Made by a program: the position numbers and the translations under genes
The notes under the pieces: model-generated
The model's input: only the letters and a program-made list of their open reading frames with translations
Databases searched by the model: none
Told to the model about the DNA's origin: nothing
NCBI GenBank assembly: GCA_001179505.1
Contig: CDMY01000342.1
Location: 29,306-77,495 of the forward strand
Origin: Vitrella brassicaformis
Lineage: Eukaryota > Sar > Vitrellaceae
Length of the DNA stretch: 48,190 nt
Reading direction: 5' to 3'
Shown here: piece after piece, positions 1 to 9,881 of the stretch
How positions within the stretch are numbered: the first letter of the stretch is position 1
How the letters are laid out: the number at the start of each line of letters is the position of its first letter

Positions 1-436
1 CAATCCACAGCTGCATTGCAAGTGTGACACACATGACACGCGCTCTTTGCTTGGTTGAGTGCTCATCAGGCAATCCCGAGATCCTCTCGGCCGTGAAGGG
101 TACACACAGGCAACTCCACTGACAGGCCACCGTCATCACATCACCAAACAGCACACCAGTGTGTGTGTGTGTGTGTGGCTGCATTGCCATCACTCAGGCA
201 AGGTGCGCAATGTGGTGCACGTGGGCAGCGTAGACGAGCCGAGGTCAGCAGCAGCAGCAGCTGGTGCACCCTCACCCGACTTCAGCTCCCTGGCAGTGAG
301 GCCCGACACACAGCAAGGCACCTACCCCACCCGTCCGTCGACCCCCCACATTATAATGCCATCTCACGTCTGTGGTGTCTGTCTGTCTGTCTGTCAGGAC
401 TGCTTGGAGGTGCTCAAGGCCGTGGTGGCTTCGTGA
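1..436 (+). CDS. 3' end of an unrecognised plus-strand gene, cut by the window edge
   Basis: Three exons can be joined in phase: about 70-99 (acceptor CATCAG, donor GTACAC), 198-295 (acceptor CACTCAG, donor GTGAGG) and 398-436 (acceptor CTGTCAG, stop TGA at 434). The joined tail reads NPEILSAVKGKVRNVVHVGS, then an Ala/Ser-rich stretch, then DCLEVLKAVVAS and stop, about 54 residues. The introns consist of GT- and CTGT-repeats like those of confirmed genes further along. I do not recognise the family: the visible part is a short hydrophilic segment without a motif. The 5' part lies outside the window, and bases 1-20 may be the end of another exon. The gene is convergent with the CBM20 gene at 1758. 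Confidence 0.5.
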
Positions 437-1757
437 CGAGCAGCCTTGTGCGAGTGTGTGTGGGTGTGGGTGTGGGAGTGGATTGGCGTGTAGTTTTGTC
501 TCTCTTCTGTACAGCCGGGATGGACGGACGGATGGAGGGATGGCATATTTGTTTGTGACCGACCTGTCAAACCATCTGGCCTGCAGGCCTGGCCTGTTTG
601 TGCAAGGTAACCACCAGCCAGCCAGCCAGCCAGCCATGTCTGTCATTCAATTAGATTGATTACTGTCCAGCCCCACACTGTCTGTCCGTCTCACCCCATT
701 TATTCATCCAGGACCCACTCGCCCGCCCATGTGACTGGCATGCACACCACACCACACCACCCCCCTCACAAAAGCCCCCCATCCCCGCATAGCATACACA
801 GACATTCACACACACCCACACGATAGGCACAGAAGACAGACAGGCAGCATTGGATTCACACGCAGCACCAACACCACCACCACCAGCAGGAAGGACCACG
901 ACAGTATTATCTTACAATAGATACAATCAGACAGACAGATAGACAGACAGACAAGTGGTAGGTCAATCAAAACGGCGGCCGTCTGGAATGAGGCTTGTGT
1001 GGAAGACAGACAGGCAGGTAGGGAGGGAGGGTGCACGGGAATCGCGTGTGTGTGCGCGCACCCCTCATCCCCCAGTCTTTCTCTCCCTTAATGTGGCCTT
1101 CCCCGCCTTGAAACAAGACAGACAGGACAGGCAGACACTTACCAGAAAACACCTGACACAAGCCAAGCCCGCCCGCCAATTAACACCCAGCCAGCCTCTC
1201 TCTCTCTCTCTCACTCACACACACACACACACACGCACACACGCACACACGCACACACACGCCTTCGCCTTCAAGCCATTGTTATGGTCACACACACACA
1301 CACAGAGACACACACACACACACGAATATTTATGAGTAGGCAGACAGACCAGTTGGTTCAGTCAGCCAGTCCGATGAGCATTGCCAGCCAGGCTCCGTCC
1401 GTCCGGTTAGAAGATTGCCACAGCGATAAGAGCATTACGATTGACAACGATACAGAGAGAGAGAGAGAGAGAGATTGACAGACAAGGCAGGTAGGCAGGC
1501 AGGGAGAGACAGACAGCGTCACGTGCGACCGATTTCACGCCGAGCATCGCGTACGGCAGGAGAAGACGGTCGAACGCGACAGTTTTCCCACGCCGTACGA
1601 GAGGCCCTGGTAAAACGGCCGCACGCGAGAGAGAGAGAAGACAGACAGATGGGCAGGCAGTCAGGCAGGTACATCACATCAGTAATACGATCGACCCCCT
1701 GGTTCCCTCCCCTGCCAATGCATCAGTGTCAATCCAATCCTGCAGTCAGTCATTCCT
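437..1757. other. intergenic, microsatellite-rich
   Basis: This stretch lies between two convergent 3' ends. It contains CTGT/CAGT repeats, CA tracts near 1213-1260 and 1290-1322 and a GA tract near 1456-1473. The open frames here translate to Thr-His, Cys-Val or Ser-Leu repeats and are products of the microsatellites. I see no gene. Confidence 0.6.
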
Positions 1758-4193
1758 CTAGCTATCCTTCCTCCACCCCCGCAGCAACAGCCCCTTACCA
1801 TCGCCACTGCCCCCCTCCCCCGCCCCCGCCCCCTCGCCGTGCTTGCCGCTGCCCTTGTTCACATAATGCACCGGCGTGACGTAGTTGACGGCCAGCAGCG
1901 CCCGCAGCAACGGCACGTTCAGGTAGTAGTCGCACCGCGCAGCAGCCGCCTGGCCCACCGGCTTGGCCTTCGTCTCCCTGCCGTCTCCCTGCTGCTGCTG
2001 CTGCTGCTGCTTAGATCGGGTGTTGGCGTCTGGCTGTGGCGGTGTGGGCAGGGGCAGGTCGACGAAGCGCAGGAGGCCCTTCTGCACACACACGGAGAGG
2101 GACCGCAGTCCCCGCATCCACGTGGCGAGCACTGCGGGCGGAGGGGAGGAGTGCGGCGCGTTGGAGAGGGACAGCTCCAACAGCCACGCTGCGGAGGACA
2201 CAGACACACACAGCGAGAGGGAGAGACAGCCATGGAAGCATCCACTCATGTGAAAAGAAGAGTTTCATGGGTCGCACGTACTTGCGACGGCGTCGATGCA
2301 TTTGGTGTATCTGTGGGCGATGCGGTCCGCCGTGGCCTGCCTGCGGTGTTCCATCTCGGTCAGCTCAGCGCGGTAGTGCCGCAGCATGGCGTCGATCTGC
2401 TGCTCCTCCTGCTCCACCTGCCGGCTCCAGCTGCTCTGCGTGTCGATGCCGTCGTGGTGGGGCTCGTGGGTGGGGTCATGGGGATCGTCGTGCGCCTCCT
2501 CTGCGTTGTCCACGTCTGCCGCGTGTGCTGCGAGTGGTGTGAGAGAGATGGGGGCGGGGGGCGGGGGGGACGGCGAGGCGCACACCGACATGGATGAGGC
2601 TACCGGGGAGGTGTCATCTGCACACACACACACACACACAGAGAGAGAGAGGGGGAGGGAGGACACAATGACCCACATGGATGGGCGTGGGAGTGGGCGT
2701 GTGTGAGGCATGACTGCGTCCACACCCACCGAGGGCGACGGTTGTTTCTCGCCCGATAGAGTATCTGCCGCTGGCAGTGGGGCTACCGCCATCCCCACCC
2801 CCCTCACCGCCCCCAGTGCCCCCCCTGTCGGCCCGCCGCACCGGGGAGCCCACCACCACAAACCCATCCTCACTGCGATAGTCCATCACGCCGCTGACGC
2901 TGCTGTCCTTATCGCTGAACACACCCACACCCGCCCCTCTGTCCCGAGAACCACCACCAGACGTCCCACCACTGGGTGGGACGCCATTATTGTCCCCCCT
3001 CCCCCTCTCCTTGCTACTGCTGCTGTTGTTGTTGTTGGCTGTGTTGCCACCGTTGCCACCTGTGAGTCCCCTGAAGCAGGGGAGGCAGCACTGGCAGATT
3101 TTGGCGAGGGGGATGGCGAAGGGGGAGGACGACAGAGCGGCCGAGAGGGAGGACGGGATGAACTGCGAGGGGAAGGGGAGCGAGCACTGCGACGGCAGGG
3201 AGGGGGGCGACTGGTCGCCGACCGGGGCTGCGGCCGTGGGGGAGTGGGTGTGGGTGTGGGTGTGGGTGTGTGTGGGTGGTGAGGTGGGCGGGAGTGCGGA
3301 GAAAAACAGAGGGGGGCTGCTCGAGATGAGGTCCAGCGACTTAGGCGACGGGTGGTAGCTCTCCGGTGCCTCCTCTGGTGCTGCTGACGGCTCCTTCTCT
3401 GCCTTTATCTCTATCTGCTGCTCTTGTTTGGCCTCCCCCCCTCCGCCATGGCAGCTGCAGCTGTCCGTCTGGTGATCGATCTCGGCTTGCTCGTTGGGCG
3501 CCTCTGGGTGGTCGTTGGTGTGTTGCTGGTCGTCCTCCTGGTAGTGGTGCTGGAGGAGGTTGAGCTGGTGCTTGAGCTGCTCGCGCATGGCCCGTCTGTG
3601 GGCCTGCTGCTCTGTCTGCGTGTTGATCCACTCGCGCAGCTTGTCGCACTCCTTGCCCTGCCGCTCGTAGGAGAACAGCAAATCGCTGAACGCCTGCATC
3701 TCAACCTGACTCACAGACACACACCATCCACACACACACACACACACACACAGAGAGAGAGAATCCGGCGCTTCTTGCTTACGGTGAGGAATCTGGTCAT
3801 CATGGCTGCGTGGTGGTTGCGCTTGGGAATGCACCACGAGAGCGGCACCCAGCCGCTGCTCGTCTCGTCCACCAGACAGCGCAGGGACAGCCGGGGACCG
3901 CCTCCCGCCGGGTCCAACGTCAAAGGCGAGTTGGCGAAGAAGTGAATCCTGAACGCAACGCACCAAACAAACAAACAAACACGCCAATCTCTCTCTATCG
4001 GTGTGTGTGTGTGTGTTGATGGTGCCGTGCTGTGCTGGGGCTTACTGACCATACGGGCGCGGCCCTGACTTTGTCTGAGACGGGCAGCATGTGCAGCGAC
4101 CGTGCCTTGGCGGGCGAGAGGACGCGCCCGGACCGGAAACGGGTCTTACGGGGGTTGAACGGCTCTATGCATGCGATCGTCAGAAAGTGCTCT

Positions 4194-4247
<54 letters not shown>

Positions 4248-5201
4248 GCCATGATGCCATGCCAGCACGGTGTTCTTTCTTCTGGCTGTCCGACGGCTTG
4301 CCTACTCAGCAGGCTCTGCGGCTCGAACGGCGCGGCAGCGATGAGCCAGTGCGCGCCCCACCTCATAGCCAGCCTTCTCCTCTCCCACCCGTTGAACCTT
4401 TGCACACTCACGTTGCCCCCCTCATCCGCAGCGTCAAACGTCTCACGCACCGTCAGCACGCGGCGCGCGTGCTGGTAAGACTGCAGGGGCATCTCGCGGT
4501 TGCCCCGCTCCTCCCACCGGGCCTCGCCCGTCGCCCGCGAGTAGATGACGTACTTGTACGAGAAGGGGCGCACGCTGTCGGGGGCCAGGTCGATGGTGGC
4601 CTGCCACCGGGGGAACAGGGAAGGGTCGGTGCTCATCGGCAGGCCCTGCTTGGGCGTCCAGGAACCGAACAGGGGGCTGGAACCGACCAGACGAACGTCC
4701 TGCCCAACCTGCACACCACACCACACACCGTCAAGTGAAGCCACGTGACGTGAAGCCACGCATGCGATAGATATGATGCGATCCAATGAATGAGTGAAAA
4801 GGTCGATGTTCATGTGTGTGTGACGTGTTGTGTTCTCTTCTGACCTGTGTGTCTGCACAAGTGACTACGAAGCGGATACGGGCCCATCCTGGCAGGGGGG
4901 ACGACGCCTCAAAGGCCCCAGGAAGGTCGACAAGGTCGTTGCGGCATATCGCCTCCTGCGTATGCACAGCACAGCACAGCGCACCGCAGCGACAGAACAT
5001 CGAACACCGTCAGACAGCGTCAAACAGAGCCACTTCCGCTGGTGGCTGCCCTGCCTCGCCTGCATTGCTTACGAAGCTGAGTGCGTCCCTCCATCGCGTG
5101 GATACCCGCCGGAGCCTGACGAACTGCACGCCCTCTGCAGCGACTGCGGAGCTCTGCAAAAACCCGTCAGGGCACGGCAGACCGCCGCTGTCGCTGCTCA
5201 T
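1758..5201 (-). CDS. CBM20 starch-binding-domain protein with glutamine-rich and coiled-coil C-terminal part
   Basis: Eight phase-consistent exons: 5201-5073, 4955-4845, 4708-4306, 4191-4050, 3948-3783, 3705-2730, 2617-2282, 2188-1758, giving about 897 residues. The join of exons 2 and 3 gives RIRFVVTCADTQVGQDVRLV followed by GSSPLFGSW and a FSYKYVI strand, the pattern of a family 20 carbohydrate-binding module; these modules bind starch or glycogen. After it come an unrecognised domain (exons 3-5), a region rich in Gln, Glu and His with coiled-coil character (exon 6 start and exon 7), long Ser/Pro/Gly-rich linkers and a Q7 run near the end. No catalytic domain is visible, so a role as a starch-associated scaffold or regulator is inference. 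The first ATG (5201) lies 116 bp from the divergent Rieske gene. Exon 6 includes long low-complexity sequence and could hide another intron. Confidence 0.75.
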
Positions 5202-5317
5202 GAGCTGGGCAGCTCACTGCACAAGGTCACTGGCAAGCCGCCGGCCGCCTAGGACATTCCGTGAAACTGCACGCGCGAGAAGGTCGGGACGAGAAGGTGG
5301 GATTTTAGACGGCGAGA
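5202..5317. promoter_or_regulatory. short divergent promoter between CBM20 and Rieske genes
   Basis: Only 116 bp separate the two start codons, so both transcripts must start from this interval or inside the first exons. It contains GACATTCCGTGAAAC at 5253-5267. The same 15 bases occur at 21281-21295, again about 45-50 bp before an ATG. No TATA box is obvious. Confidence 0.45.
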
Positions 5318-7015
5318 ATGACCCTCGCTGCTCGGACAGCCCTCAGTGGGTCGCGGCAGGGCGTCAAATTGCCTTGTGCCGGCGTGTCATGTCGGCTGCA
5401 GGCGATGGGGTTCTCCGGGCACTACGACGGGCCGGTGTTCAGCCACCGCCGCATGCCCTTCCACGGGTCGGGGCTGGTGGACACCGAACGGCGCGGCGAC
5501 CCCCCTGCCTCGGCTGACCCATGCTTCCGCAACGAGTTCATCCAGCAGGTACATACAGTAGGCCACTCACACACACGCGTAACTAGATTATGACGGACAG
5601 ATCCACCCCCCTGTGTGTGTGTGTGTGCGTGTGTGGTTGGCTGCAGGACCCTGCCAAGCACGAGGCGGACTGGAAGTACGGCCCGAAGATCGCGCCTGCG
5701 TACGACCTGCCGTCGCTCATCACGCCGTCTGGCGACCCGCACCAGATGTCCAACACGTACCTGGTGCTCTTCTGGAAGTCCATGTACCGATACACCCACT
5801 ACAACATGATCCGGGAGCCAACATTCCCCAGAGAACCCGACCTCACCAGGGTCAGACACACACACGGCTTGGCGGCACTCTCTACGTCGCTCGACCTCTG
5901 CTGCCTGTCTGTCTGTCTGTGTGTCGTGTGTGACCGTGTTTGTCGGTTCGGTGTGCAGGGTGAGTTGGCTGCCGGTGCGACGGTTACGCGCACGTCGGTG
6001 TGGCATAACCCGAACGAGCCGGCCATCCAGTCAATCAAGAAATTCCACCCCGACTACTTCCGCCCCGTCGGTCTGGCGACCACGGCGCCCAACCCCACCG
6101 ACTATGGCTTCCCGGGGATCGGCGACTTCCGAGACCAGCGGCTGCCGCGCGGACACGCCGACCGACGGCCCTGGTACTACTTCTGCCTCGCTGCATCCAC
6201 CATGGTCATGGGGTCGCTAATCCGCGGCTTCGTCGTCAAGCTCAACTACCAGCTGTGGATCTCACGCGTGAGTGGCAGGCAGGCAGGCAGGCAGGCAGGG
6301 AGAGAGGGAGGCAGGGGTGAAGGGGATGATTGCCGGACCATGGACGGCATGGACGGCTGTGTTGGTCTGTCTGTCTGTCTGTTCATGTGTGGTACGTATG
6401 TGTGAAGGATATGGAGGCCTTGGGGAATGTCGAGGTTGACACGAGCCAAATCATGCCTGGCCAAAACTACACCACCCGCTGGCGCGGCAAACCCATCTTC
6501 ATCAGACGCAGGACACCCGAAATGATCGCCGCTAGCCGGTAGGTACCCACTCCCCCTCCCACCTCAACTCGCTCCTGCACACGTGCGTGTGTGTATTGAT
6601 GTGATGGCATGCAGTGCGGACGACTCGCACTGCAAGTCTTTCAAGGACCCCGCGACGGACGCCGAGCGGTGCCCCAACCCCGAGTGGCTCATCGTCCTGG
6701 GCGTCTGCACCCACCTGGGATGCATCCCACACGCTGATGCGGGCATGTGGCACGGCTTCTTCTGCCCCTGCCACGGATCGCACTACGATCATGCCGGTAA
6801 AACAGACAATGAATGAATGAATCACCACACACACACACACACACGGACCGCACGAACCGAGAAAGAAACACTCGTGTGTTCTGTGTGTTGCCTTTCTTTG
6901 CTGCATTGCTTCATTTCATGCAGGCCGTATTCGTGCTGGCCCTGCGCCGACCAACCTGGAGATTCCTGAGTACGAGTGGGTCAGTGACACCGTCATTAAA
7001 TTGGGGACGGACTGA
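5318..7015 (+). CDS. UQCRFS1: Rieske iron-sulfur subunit of the mitochondrial cytochrome bc1 complex
   Basis: Six exons: 5318-5548, 5647-5850, 5959-6267, 6408-6538, 6615-6796, 6924-7015, all in phase, giving 382 residues. It is the 2Fe-2S subunit of complex III that passes electrons from ubiquinol to cytochrome c1 at the inner mitochondrial membrane. The cluster-binding boxes CTHLGC (about 323-328) and CPCHGSHYD (about 342-350) are intact, with the two Cys and two His ligands and the disulfide cysteines. A membrane anchor starts at [10 protein letters not shown] (about 216-236), followed by a hinge. The N-terminus ([15 protein letters not shown]) is basic and hydroxylated, like a mitochondrial targeting peptide, so I chose ATG 5318 rather than 5405. 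The long N-terminal region before the anchor is typical of alveolate Rieske proteins. The alternative, chloroplast b6f Rieske, is less likely given the targeting sequence and the box spacing. Confidence 0.93.
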
Positions 7016-7817
7016 GTGATCGGTCAAGGAAGGGATCGTCTAAGTGTGTGCGGAGGGAGGGAGGGCGAGGGAGGCTGGTGTGGTGTGCTTCGGTAGTGGG
7101 TGAGGGGCTGAGGGCTGAGTATTTCGTGTCTCTCCAGCGGCGGGTGGTTTGATTGATGTGTGCACATGCGCACCATGACGCACGCTGTGGCACGTGTCGT
7201 TCCTTCGTCGACGGTCTTGTCTGCGGCTCCTGAGGCGCATGGAGAATGCGCCTCGGTGCGACAGGCAAGGCCATGGACACAGGAAACGGCGTGTCTGTGG
7301 CGGCTTGTCATTCTGGGTGGATCCATGGTTGGCTGTGGGTGAGAGCCTCTGCCTGCCTCCCTGCCTGCCTGCCTGTATGCTCGTCTCGGTTGGTTGCTCT
7401 GCTTTCGAGAGAAGTGAAGTGAACCACACACATGAGTGTCGGGCTTCAGCCGAGGGAGGGACAGAGGGATTGAGCGAGCAATGGCAAGAAATGCCATAAT
7501 TTGTTTGTACCATCGTCGGTGCGTGAGAGCGTCAAGTGCATGGGAGTGTGTGGCGGTGCATGTCCGCGTCAGGCCGGACCTATGTGTGTGCGGACAGATG
7601 CGTGTGACTGAGTGATGGTGATGGGGGTCACGCAACTTTTTCACCTGTGCATGCGTGGCGGAGAGACTCCATTCATTCACTCGCATCACCTCAAGCGTCC
7701 AATTTCTCACGAGAAAACATAGGTCGCATTACTACACATTTCTCAGCTGGCAACGGTGCATTGCACACACACACACACACACACACAGGAGGGCACTCAG
7801 CCCTTCCCCCTTGGTCC
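7016..7817. other. intergenic between convergent 3' ends
   Basis: This holds the 3' flanks of the Rieske gene and the F-box-like gene. A CA tract lies near 7765-7787. The open frames in it show no splice-supported coding signal. Confidence 0.55.
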
Positions 7818-9521
7818 TTAGCCACTCACTCGGTGCTTGCACCGATCCCCCGTCTCAAATGAGCTGCCGGCCAGCTCCCGCAGCCTGTCGATCAGGTCCC
7901 GCAAGCCCGCCTTGCCGTCAGCAGCCTGCGGCGCATCATGCCGCCGGTAGAACGACAGGGCGAACCGGACCGCATGGGGCTCCGCTTGCAGAAACCGCCC
8001 GTGGGCCACCCGGTCCTTCAGACGCTTGAACAGCCGCACGACGTCCAGCACCGCCACCACGGCCGGCTGCTCAGACTGCCCGCTGCCCACTAAGGCGAGG
8101 GACGTCAAGAGGAATGCCTGGCGCCTCTCGCCCCTCCTGCTGCCGTGTGGGGCCTCTCGGATGTGCTGCTCGTCCAGCAGGATGGAGCGGGTCTTCATGG
8201 GCAGGGCTTGAGTGACAAAGAAATCGAACAGTGGGAAGAGGGTGGCGCAGGTGATCTTGCCACGGCAGCAGACGGACCGTGTGGTGGGTATGGGGGGTAT
8301 GGGGGGGAGAGGGGGGTGGGGCGCGATGGCGGGGCTGTGTGTGGGGCTGGAGGGAGGGGGGCTGGTACGCCCGCAGTGGAAGAGGTAGAGCTGCATGAGC
8401 TCCGTGAACTTGCACCGCCCGTACAGGCCACCGCCTCCGTAGCTGCTGCTGGCGTCCACAATGCCCTCCATTTCGGCAAGGGGACCTGCACACAGACAGA
8501 GAGAGAGAAAGCAGAGGCCGGCACTTGTGTGTATGGGTGATGTGTCTGCTGGTCTATGTCTGCCAGTCTAACATACCTACCTTTGATGAAGAAGTCGCCA
8601 ACCGGGTTTTCTTCGAAGCCTGCCTCACTCTCCTTGTACCAGGCCCTCAGCTCCTGGTTATCCGTGTGGACGGCTATCGTCCAGCCAGAGTCCGACTCCG
8701 TCATCCCGCCCTCCAGCTCCCTCTCGATCTCTTCAAGCAGCTCGTTGTCATCGTCTTCGGCACAGCCGACAACCACGCTCTGCTCATACCCATCCTCCCT
8801 GTCGGCGTTGTCGTCGATCTGGATGCCCAAGTGGGGTGGGTCTGCAGGCTGGCTGGCGCCTGGGACGGAGATCAGCCGTCCGAACACATCGAGTTGGGCC
8901 ACGGCCTCGGGAAGGGACGAGTGGCCGAAGAGCTGGCAGTCGCTCAGCACTGCCTCGTCCATCGTTATCGGCACACCTGGCAGTCAAACAACACGCGGAT
9001 GATAAGCGACGTGTGTGTGATGGGCCGGTTTGTGGTGGTCTGTGGTACCTTCGAACTGCAGCGCCATGGCGAGCACCAAGAACAGCTCCCAGCGGCTCCA
9101 GTCCCCGAGCTCCTCCAATAGATGAAGGGCTTTAAGCGTGCTAAATTCTGTCGTGATCTTCACAAACCGAAACAGCTCCACACCTTCCGCACGACAGATC
9201 ACACAGACAAGCAATGATGTGGCGTGCTCCTCCTCTCTCACTCACCGAACCCGTGTGCACGCACGTACCTGACGGGCCAATCTTGCGGGCCCTCTTCAGC
9301 TTGGCCGCGTTCTCTGCCAGCCGCCGATGGAGATAAGCGGTCCAATGCCGCCATCCAGCTCCACGCCTCATGGCCATACTCACCCGTCGCACTTCGAACA
9401 GAGAGACCACGGGCAGCCATTCCATGATGTCCATGGTGCTCTTGGCGTCTAGATGGCTCAATGAAAGGCGGCTCCCTGTCCGTTGTCTCTTGGGTGACGG
9501 TTCTTCCATGGGCTCTTGCAT
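7818..9521 (-). CDS. hypothetical protein with an F-box-like N-terminus
   Basis: Four exons: 9521-9269, 9183-9049, 8976-8581, 8485-7818, joined in constant phase, giving 483 residues. After a basic start (EEPSPKRQRTGSRLS) there is LDAKSTMDIMEWLPVVSLFE followed by VRRVSMAMRR, which resembles an F-box helix pattern (a short hydrophobic motif that docks to Skp1 in SCF ubiquitin ligases). The match is suggestive only. The middle is acidic (DDDNELLEEIERELEGG) and the C-terminal third is helical with no motif I recognise. The last exon has a Pro-rich stretch, around 8280-8360, that could be an unspliced in-frame intron starting at GTACCAGC. The intron before the last exon ends in a CT-TG-CAG tract. 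Function is unknown. Confidence 0.65.
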
Positions 9522-9881
9522 CCTGTGACAGGCACCCTTTCAACAGCTCGCAGCTCGCAGAACTCTGCCAATTTAATAATCCCTTGCCCGTTGGAGCGAA
9601 ATTAAGTAGAGTGCCTAGAATAAATCAGGGATATGTGTCCATGCGGCACATCCTGCGTCAAGCCTTATGTGCTGCCTTATCACTCGATACACATAGCCCA
9701 GACGGACACACGATGAGATACACAGACACAGAACCTAATAAACAGTCCCTCTAAATGATTCGCCGATGAAGTGCGCATTGCCGACAACCACAGCCCCATG
9801 CACGCCTCTTTGTTGCAATGTGTGGTGACCGAACAACAGGCGCATCTCGCGGATGTGCCGCGTTACATGTAATGCATTTCA
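9522..9881. other. intergenic, nothing recognised
   Basis: This is 360 bp between two minus-strand genes, the presumed promoter of the F-box-like gene and the 3' flank of the Lys/Glu-rich gene. Its base composition is less repetitive than the flanks. No motif is recognised. Confidence 0.5.

Noticed and set aside
4390-4430. A mini-intron (GTGAGT...AAAG, under 20 nt) inside CBM20 exon 3
   Set aside because: The frame is open across it and the length is implausible; treated as coding.
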